This document shows, piece by piece, positions 21,601-33,699 of a stretch of DNA of 64,000 bases. Below the pieces are notes generated by a model. That model did no database searches. It saw nothing but the letters and a program-made list of their open reading frames with translations, and was not told where the DNA came from. Source of the stretch: Eulemur rufifrons (taxonomy: Eukaryota > Chordata > Mammalia > Primates > Lemuridae); the NCBI RefSeq assembly GCF_041146395.1, contig NC_090999.1, forward strand, positions 72,979,001 through 73,043,000, given 5' to 3'. The first letter of the stretch is position 1, and the number at the start of each line of letters is the position of its first letter. A program made the position numbers and the translations under genes.

Positions 21601-22912
21601 TATATAGCACCATTGCATGCTTATCTGCTGTGGGAGGTTTTGTTGTTGTATTTTTATTTTCTCTCTCTCTCTAACCATAGTTCTATGGTTGCACTATTGT
21701 GTCTAAAGTGCAAGTGCAAAATTAGTTTCTTTGCTTTGCTTTCTTTTCCTTCCTTCCTTTCTTCTTTCCTTCCTTCCCTCTATTGTGTTGCGGCTGACAA
21801 GAGTTTTTACCCTAAGATAATATTGAGTATATTGGAAATATAGTTATAGATCTATGGATAACTCAGCTAGTCGTCATATTGCTAGGCTTTTCTGTTGATT
21901 TCCATCACCTTAAGTATGCAACTTTATACATGGGTCCACTTTTGTCATTGCTTTTATTTTTTTCCTCCAGATTTTTTCTATCCCCTAGTTTCATTGATTG
22001 ACACATACTGTGGTCATCTGCCATTGTATCAATTTAGTCCTTATTACTCTACAGGAGTCAAACCGCCTCAGACCTGTGATTGCTTATTATCTTAGAATCT
22101 AATAGGTCCTTTGTTTCAGCTCCAGATTACCTCTTTGTGTTTCTGCTCATGATATATTTATTTTTTTTCATTATGGCTATGCCTTTTTAATTTTTATAAA
22201 AGGTGCCCTTCAATATTTTATCTGTTGTTGGAGTAGACTCAGAATTTAAGACCAGCATTGACAGTGCTATGTTTACCAGAATTTTGTTTTACTACTTTAA
22301 TCAAGAACAAAACACAGACTTTTACTTTTTGGGGAAAAATCTAAAATCATCATCTCTTTATACATGATGATATAATCATTGTAAATTGGACATAAAACTA
22401 TTAATAAATACATATGCTAAGTAACTCTCTTTAGTAACATACTATCGAATGTACTATTTAACGGGATCCTTTCATATGTTAAATATCATCCTTGAATTTC
22501 TTTTCATGTTACTTGTGATTTTACTTTGTGTATTTCTCTTTAAAACAGAAACACTATTTATTTAGAATTACCTATTCAAATGCTAATCCATAAGCAGATA
22601 TATATTGATTAATTTTCTCATGCCTAGCAGTGTAAAAAACATTGTGAATGATTTTAAAAAATCAAAAACATACACCTACACACACACAAGAGAATTCCTG
22701 TCTTCAATAAACTTTTAAATTGTTTACCTTAAGAGTGTAAATTTTCTGATTATTACATAATAAGCAAATCAGGAAGACCATAAATGATCCGTGCTTTTAG
22801 GAATATCAATGAGCCCAAGTTTTCCTTTGCCAAAATTGTTATAAGACACATAAAGTAAGGCTAAAGATATTTTTATCTCTGGACATATAATTTTTGCACC
22901 ATTTTGCTAAAC
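21601..22912. other. AT-rich sequence with CT-type simple repeats
   Basis: A (TC)n tract lies at about 21660-21672 and a TTCC-type repeat at about 21738-21778. The rest is AT-rich with no recognisable gene or transposon. Confidence 0.5.
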
Positions 22913-22926
22913 AAAAGTAACATACT

Positions 22927-23261
22927 GGCCCAGCGCAGTGGCTCACGCCTGTAATCCTAGCACTCTGGGAGGCCGAGGCGGGTGGATCGCTCAAGGTCAG
23001 GAGTTCAAGACCAGCCTGAGCAAGAGCGAGACCCCGTCTCTACTAAAAACAGAAAGAAATTATCTGGCCAACTAAAATATATATAGAAAAAATAGCCGGG
23101 CATGGTGGCGCATGCCTGTAGTCCCAGCTACTTGGGAGGCTGAGGCGGTAGGATCGCTTAAGCCCAGGAGTTTGAAGTTACTGTGAGCTAGGCTGACGCC
23201 ATGGCACTCACTCTAGCCCGGGCAACAAAGCGAGACTCTGTCTCAAAAAAAAAAAAAAAAA
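22927..23261 (+). mobile_element. Strepsirrhine-type Alu SINE, full length, with TSD
   Basis: The dimeric Alu starts GGCCCAGCGCAGTGGCTCAC. It has an expanded linker (about 23045-23092, with GAAAGAAATTATCTGG and ATATATATAGAAAAAAT), a complete right monomer and a poly(A) tail. The expanded linker and the CACTCACTCTAGCCCGGGC end are typical of strepsirrhine Alus as I know them. The TSD is AAAAGTAACAYACT at 22913-22926 and 23262-23275, with one mismatch. Alus carry a Pol III A/B-box promoter in the left monomer and depend on L1 proteins to move. Confidence 0.95.
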
Positions 23262-23275
23262 AAAAGTAACACACT

Positions 23276-24935
23276 TCAGCAATCTCCATCTTTAGACCTT
23301 TCGTCTTTAGATTCCTCACTATTTTCTTTGCTTCTTAAACTCATCAAATTTTCTCCATGTCAGCACTTCCCCCACAGTGCTGCCATAAAAATTATGTGCA
23401 ATCATTGAAACAGGTAACTGTTCCAATGAGTACAAATTTTATTTCAAATCTTTACCTCCAAGGACTTGTTTTCTGTAATGCTGTATGGGAATATTTAATT
23501 TGTGTAATAGGAGAGTAAATGAGGTGTCTTCCTGAGTGAAATTTACATGGAAATACCTATAGCATGTTTTGATGTTCATTGTATCTGATGTAAGGTTATT
23601 ATAAATGCACAGAATCAGAGAAAACATGCCAAATATAATTTCTCAAGCTTTTATCTCACTTTCCTTTGTTAGGATCTGTTCATGAAAAGATCTCAGGCAA
23701 TGGAAGACAATATGTTCCATAGATAATAAAAAATAAATCAACAGATTAATTAAACTTTACATAGGTGTGGGTACATCATGAAGAAATTCTGTATCATGTC
23801 AGACATCACTATCTATTTGTAAATATTATACCTGAAATCCTGAAATAGTCCTCCATTTATGTATGATTTTCTCAGTCAAGCAAAATTGAAGTCCTTTAGA
23901 AGGAAAAAAAAGCAAAGAAAAAATAATGTTTAGATGAGATTGGCATCACTTTTGCCTAGAATGATTTCATTACATATGCTTGCAGATTCTGACAGGTTTT
24001 ATCTAGAGGTACATCAGCATCTTTTGACAGTATAAAATTATAAAACAACATAAAGTGCAGACATGCTATTTATATGCAGTACACGCATATGCAGATTTTG
24101 TTGGTTTAATACTTTAGAAATCTGAAATCATCAAGATATTGTTCTGTTGTCTTATTTTCTTGTAAGCAAGAATTATATGTGGAGCCAATTATGTGAAACA
24201 GCATTATCTATACAGTCCACGTATATTTTTATAGCGCTTTGTTAGGCCTATTTTATTTGAATTTGGTTTTGGGTAGTGTCTTATGAAATTAAATACTACA
24301 ATTGTTTGTTTCTATACTAACTAATAAACAGTACACATTATTACCTGGATATAAATGAGAGCTCTTTTATTGTTTGTATGTGCTTTTAGATACTTTAAAC
24401 ACTTATATTTAGTAAATAATTATAACCAAAATTCAACAAAACAAAATAAAGGAAAACACTAAAAAGCTAAACTAAACACACACAATCCATCTGGATATGC
24501 AAAATATGTAATTGTCAAATTGAATAAAAAGAAATAAAACAGAATTGTTAAGAACTACTGTAGCCAGTTCACATTATCCAGATGGACTGCAGCCAGATTG
24601 GCTAAGTTAAGAACAAGACTAAGCATAAAATGGTAAGTGTTTGATTTCTCTTTGCAAGGTTTGATACAACACAGGCTGGAATAAAATGAAACGGAAGCAC
24701 AAACTATTAACTGATTGGGATTAAACGAGTTCAATTAGATTTCACAATGTATGAATTTTAACTATGGCTCTGCATATGTACTGGAAGCTAATTATAAATA
24801 GGTCTATAGGTAGGCTTGTAATAGTTAAGAAAATTCAAAGACATCAATTCAATACATTTTTGAAGCCAAATGTCAATTAAATTCTCGATATCTTCAAATA
24901 AGGTATTACAAATTTAAAAAGCAGGATAATTGTGA
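23276..24935. other. AT-rich sequence, no feature recognised
   Basis: About 1.66 kb without a recognisable transposon or gene. The 62-codon frame at 23439-23627 has no domain. Confidence 0.5.
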
Positions 24936-25400
24936 GAGCTAATTTCAAGTGTCAACTTAGCTGGGCCATGATACCCAGATATTTGGTCAAAATCATTCTG
25001 GATGTTTCTGTGAAGGAATTTTCTAGATGAGATTAAGATTTAAATAGGTGGATTTTTGAGCAAAGCAAATTAGCATCCATAACGTGGGTGGGTCTCATCC
25101 AATCAGTTGAAGGCCTTTATTGACTAAACATTGACCTTCCCTGAGAAAGAAGGAATTCTGCCAGCAGACTGCCTTAGAATTCAAAATGCAACTCTTCCCT
25201 GGGTCTCCAGCCTGCCAACCTACTCTAGATTTGGATTTAACAAGCCTCTGATACCCTATGAGCCAATCACTTAAAATCTCTCTCTCTTTCTCTCTGTCTG
25301 TCTCTCTGTCTTTCTCTCTCCCTCCCTCTCTCTTATTATATCTATAGCTATATCATCTTTATTTATATTTGAGTCTATATCTATATCTATCTATCTACCC
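24936..25400 (+). repeat. ERVL LTR (MLT2-like), sense
   Basis: It starts near AGCTAATTTCAAGTGTCAAC and contains CTGGGCCATGATACCCAGAT, TTGGTCAAAATCATTCTGG, GTGGGTCTCATCCAATCAG and TTGAAGGCC, in the order of an MLT2-type LTR. Its 3' part has expanded into CT, then TATC-type simple repeats (about 25277-25407). The related fragments at 32139-32262 (sense) and 43716-44035 (antisense) are other copies. Confidence 0.65.
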
Positions 25401-25407
25401 ATCTATA
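25270..25407. repeat. (TC)n and (TATC)n simple repeat
   Basis: TCTCTC runs with CTGT interruptions at about 25278-25332 pass into imperfect CTATAT and CTATCTATCTA units up to about 25405. Confidence 0.9.
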
Positions 25408-26973
25408 GATTTTGGTAACTGGGTGTTGCTGTAATAAATACTTAAATATATGAAAATGTCTTTGGCACTGGATAATGAGTACAGGCTGGAAGAGTTTTCA
25501 AGTACATGTTAGAATAAGTCTAGATCGCCTTGGGAAGATTATTGGTAGAAATATTGATGTTTAAATGTCTCCTAGTGAGGCCTGAGAAAAGAAAAAAAAT
25601 ACCTCAGAGCAGCCTATGTGAGGTATACAAAATCTATCAGGTCCGGAGAGACATAAGTATGGGATTTCAGTCATGCCCCCTGCACCCATGCCTGGTGGCA
25701 ATTGTTTAAAAATATTTTGTTCCTGACTAATTGCCTCACCCATTATTTTCATGATCGATATTTGTGATACAAAAAACAATGTATAGCCAATCAATAGTTT
25801 ATGTCATTTTAACGTAAATTCTTGGTAAACAACTTATGAACGCCCTCTTCTTTTCCTCTAAAAATCCACTTTAACTGCTGCTGATGGGAGTGCATATTCA
25901 GGGCAATTTGAATCTATTCTTCTGGGTTGCAATCCTCAAGCTTGGCCCAAATAAACTCTTTACTTATGTTAAGTTTGCCTCAGTTTTTTTTTCTTTAGGT
26001 CAACAGGACTTATATAAAAATGAGAAACATGTTATTGGACACTGGAGTAAAGATGATCCATTTATAAAGTAGCCAAGAACTTGGCTTAATTGTTTCCTAA
26101 TGTTTTGTAGAAACTAGTATTTATAAAAAATGGACGCTGAGGAGTTTTCTAAACAAAGTTTTGAAGATATAGTCTTGTTTCTCCTTACTGTTCATAGTAA
26201 AATGTGACAGAAGAGTTATAAAAATTGAAGAAGGAATTATTAAGTAAAAAGGAACCAGAACTTGAAGATTTGGAAAATGCTCAGTCTCGTCTTTATTGCA
26301 AAAAATAAGAAAATGTGTTCTAGAGAGCCTGTGTTCATTTGATAAAGAGATTATGGTTTGACTCAGGGATTCAATCATTTGATAAAGAGATTACAGGTAT
26401 GACTCCTGAATCCAATCAGCCATCTCAGCAGAAACCAGGAATAGAGATGAAATTATACAGGCAGAAGCACTGTCAGCTTGGACTAAAATGGACAGAAATG
26501 AAGGAAAGTTGTTGAACTTCTGGGATTCTACAGGCTGGGACAATAGAGCTATCTGATGGATGTGAACATGTGTTATCCTCCATGAAAAGGGAAAAATGAC
26601 CCTGAAGGTGATTCAGAGATAAACAGGACTGCCACTGCCACCACTGGCCTAGGGGCAAGCTCTTTTCCTTGGCTCCTGAGGTCAGGGCCACCACTTCTGT
26701 TTCAGTTAGCCAGACTACTGAGCAGGGCCTATGAGGTGACAGTGCTGCTACCCTGGTGGGCCTGGAAGTCAAGAGTTTAGAGGCACAGAAGCACTGATAA
26801 TAATTCAGGAGCATTAAAACATAAAGGAATTTGTCCTGCCAGGTTTTGGATTTGCTTGGGACCTGTGACTGCTTTTTTCTTTTCCATTTCTATTTTTCAA
26901 AATTGGAATGTCTATTTTCAAAGTGGATAACTTGTTTGATTTCACAGGTGCACAGCTGTGAGTTATGTTGAGT
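25408..26973 (+). repeat. ERVL/MaLR internal region, degenerate
   Basis: It begins TTTTGGTAACTGGGTGTTGC, the position of the leucine-type primer-binding region in ERVL/MaLR elements. Next come ACTGGATAATGAGTACAGGC, GAAGAGTTTTCAAGTACATG and ATTGGTAGAAATATTGATG, the standard start of MaLR internal sequence. MaLR-like text returns with TTTTGGATTTGCTTGGGACC at about 26840. No coding capacity remains. The 113-codon frame at 26473-26814 is on the opposite strand and is a shadow. Confidence 0.6.
26336..26415 (+). repeat. 40-bp tandem duplication in the MaLR internal region
   Basis: Two 40-bp units both start CATTTGATAAAGAGATTA and carry a GACTC and then a TCCAAT/TTCAAT block. They differ at several positions, so the duplication is not recent. 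Confidence 0.8.
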
Positions 26974-27470
26974 TGTTAGGTAGATAGTGAAGGATTCCCA
27001 GTCTCCTAGGGACAAAGGCAGGCACCCATCTTGGTGCTACCCCACCTTAATCCTGCCCTGAGCAATTGACACCTGGGAAGGAGGAGGACCGCCCTGACAA
27101 TCTGCAACAGAATGCAGGGAATTCTCCAGCCCAAGGCCAGGCAGACCAATAGGATTTGGACAGTGACCTAGAGTAACCTAAGGCTAATTACCAAGTCGCT
27201 CACTGTCCATCAAAGTCGTTCAGTGGTGATGTCTGAACTACGAGGAAGGCCCAATCCAGACACTATAAAACAAGACCCCAGACCATAACCAGAGCCTTTT
27301 GGGGGCCCTGTTTGTTGTCTGTGGTGAATGTATCTTGCTTTTGCTTTGTAAACCTATCTTGCCCTTCCTCAATAAACTTTGATTCACGCTTACCCTTGTT
27401 TTTGGTGTGTCTGGTCATTATTTGGCCAAGAGCACACCAAGAACCAAAAACAGACAACTACAACCTGACA
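26974..27470 (+). repeat. ERV1-type solo LTR, about 0.5 kb
   Basis: The putative ends are TGTTAGG and CCTGACA, near-perfect inverted repeats that keep the TG...CA rule. Inside are CCAAT (27251-27255), TATAAAA (27264-27270) and AATAAA (27371-27376), in the order expected of U3, R and U5. It interrupts MaLR internal sequence, which resumes after it. No clean 4-5 bp TSD was found, so the ends may be off by a few bases. The body is less decayed than the surrounding MaLR. As an LTR it would once have driven and ended proviral transcription. Confidence 0.65.
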
Positions 27471-27644
27471 CCTACAGGTATGACCTGACAAAGTCTCATC
27501 CACATTTGATTTAGATGATATTTACATGACACTTGAGTCGTAGATTGATGACACAATGGGCTAAAACTTTTGGGCAATTGTATGGGGATAAAATAATTTT
27601 GCATGTGAGAAGGACATGAATCAAGGAGGTACAGAGGGCAGAGT
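27471..27644 (+). repeat. MaLR internal region, 3' remainder
   Basis: GGGCTAAAACTTTTGGGCAAT and GGACATGAATCAAGGAGG lie directly before the MLT1-like LTR, as at the 3' end of MaLR internal sequence. This supports the view that the ERV1-type LTR is an insertion into an older element. Confidence 0.5.
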
Positions 27645-28017
27645 GTTGTGGGCTAAATCATGTCCTCCCAATTCATATGTCAAAACCGTAACCGCCAGTA
27701 TGTTAGAATGTAACTGTTTTGAAAATCAAGCCTTTAAAAAAGTGACTACATTAAAATGAGGCTGTTATTTTGGGCCCGAATCCAATCTGACTGATTTCCT
27801 TATAAGAAAATAAAATTTGGATATGAGAAGATCCCCCAAAGATGCACACCCATAGGGTAGTCATCTGCAAGCCAAGTAAAGAGGGCTTAGAAGAAATCAA
27901 ATCTCCCAACTGTTTGATCTTGGACTTCTAGCCTCAAGGACTATGAGCAAATAAATTTGTTATTTAAGCTGTCCAGTCTGTGGTATATTGTTATGACAAC
28001 CCGAGCAAATTAATACA
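27645..28017 (+). repeat. MLT1-type MaLR LTR, sense
   Basis: It starts TGTTGTGGGCTAAATCATG, followed by CCTCCCAATTCATATGTC and AAACCGTAACC. It ends near AGCAAATTAATACA, with AAATAAATTTGTTATTTAAGC as the poly(A)-signal region. This is the 3' LTR side of the MaLR unit. The 5' side (24936-25400) is a different LTR type, so the whole is not one clean provirus. Confidence 0.7.
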
Positions 28018-29620
28018 TTAATTATAATGTTGCCTGAATGGTCAATATAAACTTTGAAACTCCTAAGAAAATTTTGATTTTAGGACTCACTTGATGGAAA
28101 TGTTCAATGAGAGAGAAAGAGTTCAATTTAAATACGGACTTAAAATTCTTTGTGCCAAACTTATGACCATGAGTATATACTTAGTTCTAAATTATAATAC
28201 TCTCTAAAAACTTGAAGTAATGTAAGAAAGTATCAATTTATAAAATTGACTTAAAAAGTAAATTAAGTCATAGCTTTTAAGAGTACCACCTTCATTGTGG
28301 AAGACTATAAAAGATTATTATAGAAAGATTGGCACATGTGCAGTATACTTCTATCTTTGAGATGAACATTACTGAGGGCAATAATTCTCTTCAATAAAAT
28401 ACTACTTGATGAATATTCAAAGATACTAAGGAGGAATGCACTATCCATTAACTTACACAGCAGAAGTATATGTTTTTCTTTACAGGAAAATGTGTTCTCT
28501 TCTTTCACTTTATGAGTCAGCTAATTGGCCAAACTCTCTGCATAAATACTCAGTGAAAATTATCTTCCTGTGGAATTTGCCACAGGGATTTTACATATTA
28601 TGTCAAACTTTAAAATTACTTTGATAGCTGATGGGAAGAGTGTATAAATGAGAAATCAAATACAAAGTTGAATACTTCAAAAAAGATAAGGTCACTCTAG
28701 TCAAAATAAAATTAAAAGAAGAAAATTGCAGATACTTAACTTCCTTTGAAGTATTATTATAAATTCAGTTAAATAAATCTACTCATTCATTCTTCTTAAT
28801 GTTCTTTAAGTTAATTTCTTCTTCCTTGTATCATCATCCTCCTGGCCTTTGTTCTTATCACCTCATAACCTTACTAGTTGCGTAGTCTTACAAATTTTAC
28901 AATATTTACAACCATGTATTTTAGGCATATATTAATAGTTCCCCTAGCAAATTTTACAGTTCTCACCAATAACTTATTAGAAATTATATATAATAACTTA
29001 AAATGACTTTACTGTTTCTCCAGCACAGTTTACTCACTGCATATAATATGGAAGTGAGCGTAGAATGTGTGGGGTGGAACTAATACTTGTCAAATAAGAT
29101 TAATACTTGAAAGAAGAGTTGTGGCATCTTACTGATGGAATTTATTTTAAGTGACTACAAAATATTAGGGCTCAAGAACTGAAGATAAATTTGTTTTCAT
29201 GGATGATTAATAGAATCACTGACTTGTTTTGGAAGGAAAAATATGAGGTTACTTTTGAAGACTATTTGTGAAAATAAAGATGCACATATTTGTGGGTTTT
29301 TTCAGTAGACAGTTGAAATAGAACTCAGGAGGCCCAGTAGTATAACATGAGAATCATTCACTTTAGGATAATAGTTGAATCACAGAGTTAATAAGCTCAC
29401 CAATAAAAAGGAGATAAGCTATCTAGACTTAAGAGTGCATAATGCAATAATCATTATCAAGGAGGAAATGGAAGGAAAGCCTCTGCTTGCTGTGGAAGCA
29501 CAGTCAAGAAAAAGTCATGGCAATGGTAGCAAAAATAGCATTGTGTCCAGCAGCCAGGGAAAGATGTATTATCAAGAACAGCATGATCAGAAGTATCCAG
29601 TGCTATAAAACTGTCTTGAA
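28018..29620. other. AT-rich sequence, no feature recognised
   Basis: Short frames on both strands at 28305-28624 and 29375-29608 have no recognisable domains. No repeats stand out by eye. Confidence 0.5.
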
Positions 29621-29634
29621 GAATAAGTGGGGGG

Positions 29635-29729
29635 ATCTCTGACTTGGGGGGAAAGGCGGTACATGGGCAACGTATGTAACCTGCAATTCTGTATCCCCCA
29701 TAACAATAAGATGAAAAAAAAAAAAAAAG
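29635..29729 (+). mobile_element. Very short L1 3' tail insertion (95 bp) with perfect 14-bp TSD
   Basis: GAATAAGTGGGGGG occurs at 29621-29634 and again at 29730-29743. Between them lie about 79 bases plus an A tract (29714-29728). The body (CTGACTTGGGGGG, CGTATGTAACCTGC, GTATCCCCCATAA) resembles the terminal block of strepsirrhine L1 3' UTRs. It is an extreme 5' truncation. Confidence 0.85.
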
Positions 29730-29743
29730 GAATAAGTGGGGGG

Positions 29744-32138
29744 AAAATTCACTGGATTTTACAATTACAAGGATATAGGCAAGTTTAAAAAACAAAAAAA
29801 AACAAATTCTGTTTCTTGTCAGTGATATATTAATATTTTGAGAAGAATTAAAGAAAACAAACTTTTTTATTGGACATAGGCTCTTTAGTCTAATTTGCCA
29901 AAGTAGAAAGAAAAATGAATTCATAGATAATGTTAAAAAAATATTCAATGTTTTCTGCATTTCTTGGAACATGGGTTATATTCTTGAGGTCTATATAATG
30001 AACATCTAATATAAAAAAAATTGTGTTATCCTCAGTTCTAAGCATGCAGTAAATCAACAGGCATTTAATATTTCATTTGCTATCATTAAACTTTTTTTTC
30101 CTAGAATTTTCTTTGAAAACATGTTCACTTTTTAAAATCCCTTTTTAATAAAACAATCTATCATTTAAAAACTTTTATAAAATGAAAAATAAAGAAAGAA
30201 GATGGGCAAAACAAATTAATTATTGTAATTTCTTATGGTTCATTAAAATTTTCCATTTAAAATAATTAGCAAAAATGTGCATTAGTGTGTACCTCTTGAG
30301 CGATTTTGTAGCAAGACTCTGAGGACTTGAGTACTCTCAATTTATTCAAAGAGTAAATAGATACAGCCTTGTTAAATGCTCAGACGGAAAAGTAAAATCT
30401 TCAATAGCTGCAAACTATTAAATATGTATTATCCTTAGTTAGGGACTATATTACTATATATAATATGTTTAGATATGAAATATATAAATATAAATAAATC
30501 ATACAGAATAATAACATGCATGGCAATTTTTGGTATTATAAAAGTAATTTATATAAATAATTCTAAAATTTACTTTAAATGATTTTATCTATTACTCTTC
30601 AGCTAATAAATACAAAATCTTTAATAATTTATGAGACCATTTGTTTTAAAAACCTCCCGTAACTGTCTTGTTTAGATTATCAAACATTTGTTTCATAGAA
30701 TATTTTTGATGCCAACTTCTGAAAACATTGATGAATATGCTTGGTCTTGTGCTGACAGCATAATAATACTGAAAAAAGGCTTTTAAAATAATATCAATTT
30801 TCCATAATACATCATGCATAGTGCATGATAATCAGGTGCTCACCAAAACAATTTTTGATGTGATCTTTTTTCTTTTCTTTCATACCTTTTTAAAGTTGAT
30901 GCATCATCAAAACATTTTGTTTTCTTATGAGTTTCATAAAAAGTGGGTAAAAAAAATTGTGTGACCTTCTCTACAATTGGCTGAGACTTTCATGCCTTTC
31001 ATTCAGGTCTCCATTAGTCGAAAGTGGTTTTAGCTAGCTGTACTCAAGCATTTCAGTCAATTACCAGCTTTTATCTTGTTGTTATCATAAAGGGCCATTT
31101 CTTTCCTAAAATGGTCAATTAAGTTCATGAAAATAAATGGTGAGGAATATACAATTTGTTAGCGGTACTGTCAGGAGTACACTGGTCTTGGGGAAAAACA
31201 TTTCAGAGAGTTTCTTAATGAATAGAAATAGCTTTCATCAGAGGAGATGTTTGTTCACATTTCTTTTTTCTCTGTCCACAATTCACAGTTAACAACACAG
31301 TAATTGAGTATTGAAAGCTCTTAAAATATCCACCTTATACTCAAAGAAGGGTCCCATGTTTTTACTTAACTACTCCATTTGTTTGCGTTTGTATAAAGTG
31401 CATTTTAAAATCAATCGAGGTAGTAGGTTTTACTTGAAAAGCATCAGAAAAAGGTTCACTTTTTGTTTGAGAATAATGTGGTAGAAGGAACAAGCATTTG
31501 GAATAAATTAATCAAATAGGATGTACCCTCAATATAGAGAAATGTTAAAGCAATGAAAGAAAACTTGAAAATATAAAGGGAAAAGTAATGAGCAACAGAT
31601 TTTTTATTTGCATAATGACAACATTGTGAATACTTCACAAAAAGAATGAAGGTTTGAACAGTGCTACATTCATTTGCTTATACATTGAATATCCCTACTT
31701 TTGTTCTTAAAACAAATTAAAGGTGTTTACTATTTGTCACACGTTTAGGTACAATGGATATTCTAGTGTTAACAGATAAGCAAACTATAAGTTAAATCAT
31801 TTTATGTGGTATCCTCCAGTATAGCCAGGAAAATACAATTTATAAATATGAAATCTGACTAACATCTTTCTGGATTATAAGTACATGCTGAATGGTTACA
31901 TGCAAATTCATCAAGAAAATAATTGTGTATTTTTATGTTTGCTTTTTTTTTGGCAAATATTTCTCCACAGATATTCTAGCTATAAAAATTGTGATTCAAA
32001 CATTCTATTTCCTAGCAAAAGTACCCAATGCAATGTCAAAGAAAACTTACTGAATGAAGATAATTATTGCACCAAAATGTGTTTCATTCCTCCCTTTACA
32101 TTTGAAAACCTGAGGATCCAAGATTAGTCGGCCAATGT
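29744..32138. other. AT-rich sequence, no feature recognised
   Basis: About 2.4 kb of AT-rich, mostly unique-looking sequence. The 171-codon minus-strand frame at 29457-29972 runs through the antisense poly(A) tail of the short L1 insertion (a Phe-rich stretch) and is not a gene. Confidence 0.5.
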
Positions 32139-32262
32139 GATGGTTAATTTTATATGTCAGCTTGGCTAGGCCTTGGTACCCAGGTATTTGGTCAAATAAA
32201 AATCTAACTGTTGCTGTGAAGGTATTTTTTATATTTTATTTAGTATTTAAACAATCAAAATG
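32139..32262 (+). repeat. MLT2-like LTR 5' fragment
   Basis: GTGATGGTTAATTTTATATG, GTCAGCTTGGCTAGGCC and TGGTACCCAGGTATTTGGTC match the start of an MLT2-type LTR. The similarity fades after about 32225. Confidence 0.65.
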
Positions 32263-33335
32263 AATTTTAGTTGCAAGTGTTAAGTGCCTTCCTGTGTGTT
32301 AAAGCATTTTTGTTCTCCATATATACAGAAAATAAAATGTAGTATCTTCAAATATCCTTCTACAATATCCCCCATCTATTAAAGTGATATCATGGCAGAA
32401 TCTAGAAAATGCTAGAGTTTAGATATATGGTCAGAAAGCATGAAAGAAAGTAATGACACTTGATAAAGTTGAGTAGTCATCCAAAACCGAAAAGTATCAA
32501 ACCTCTAAATTCTGGAAATGAGCAATACCTTGCTTTTATTTATTATTCTTTTATTACAATTGGACTTTTATTATTGGCTTCATTTTAGTCCATCAATATT
32601 AGATAATTCTAGATAAAGAGAATTCTCTTTATAAAGGATGAGAATATACTCTAAAAATGAAATGGATTGATTTTTATAAATAGTGCCAAAAATGCTAATG
32701 GTTTAGATATCTAATAAGAGCTAATGCATGAGTGTGATTTTCTATTCAATAAATAGGTAAAAAGAAAACTGTGGGGAAGCTGAGCATTCATTTCTGGCAT
32801 TTTTAATTTGGTAGTTTTATATACACACACACACACACACACACACATTCTATTTTATTTTTGTTTTTCTTTCTTTCATATTATACCCACAGAATAATTT
32901 GAGGACGGATGACTGTGACCTAAGAATATAAGCTAACTTCTGTTTTAGAATGTTTCTTTTTTGGTTTGATCATATTGATTGTGCTACTCAAAAGGATTGA
33001 GTCTTTAAATTAGATGTGAATAGTATGCAGGTCAAATAATCTTGACAGTACATTGAAGATGGGAAGTTGTATTTAGACATATGTAAGTAAAACCCTCTCA
33101 TTATAGCTTTTGTATAATGCAGTTTCACTAAATTTGTATTCATAAACAATTATAAAGCTACAAGTGTCAAAGAAATAGCTTGATGTGTTCTCTTAAGAAC
33201 AAAACTGTGACAACTGAAATAATAAATATTTACTTGTTTGTGTTCATTCTTTTCCCTTTAATGTTTTTAAACATAATGTAAGGATGCTGATTTTAAACAG
33301 TGATATGCTTTTCCATGTGTGCTTTCTGTGAAAAA
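32263..33335. other. AT-rich sequence with a (CA)n microsatellite
   Basis: A (CA)n tract of about 13 units lies at 32823-32848. The rest is AT-rich with nothing recognised. Confidence 0.55.
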
Positions 33336-33349
33336 TAAGATTATTTTTT

Positions 33350-33685
33350 TTTTTTTTTTTTTTTGAGACAGAGTCTCACCCTGTTGCCCAGGCTAGAGTG
33401 AGTGCCGTGGCGTCAGCCTAGCTCACAGCAACCTCAAACTTCTGAGCTCAAGCGATCCTCCTGTCTCAGCCTCCCGAGTAGCTGGGACTACAGGCATGCG
33501 CCACCATGCCCGGCTAATTTTTTCTATATATATTTTTAGCTGTCCATATAATTTCTTTCTATTTTTAGCAGAGGTGGGGTCTCGCTCTTGCTCAGGCTGG
33601 TCTCGAACTTCCTGAGCTCAAACGATCCGCCCACCTCGGCCTCCCAGAGTGCTAGGATTACAGGCGTGAGCCACCGCGCCCGGCC
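33350..33685 (-). mobile_element. Strepsirrhine-type Alu SINE, antisense, with TSD
   Basis: The T run at the left is the reversed poly(A) tail. The body is a reversed full dimer with the expanded linker (about 33517-33570) and ends in the antisense of the GGCCGGGCGCGGTGG start at 33685. TSD TAAGATTATTTTTT occurs at 33336-33349 and 33686-33699, the first copy merging with the T tract. CpG sites are well kept, so this is one of the younger Alus here. The 73-codon frame at 33536-33757 is Alu-derived. Confidence 0.95.
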
Positions 33686-33699
33686 TAAGATTATTTTTT

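Noticed and set aside
29457..29972. 171-codon minus-strand reading frame, the longest outside the L1
   Set aside because: It reads through the reversed poly(A) tail of the short L1 insertion (Phe-rich run) and shows no domain, so it is a chance frame.
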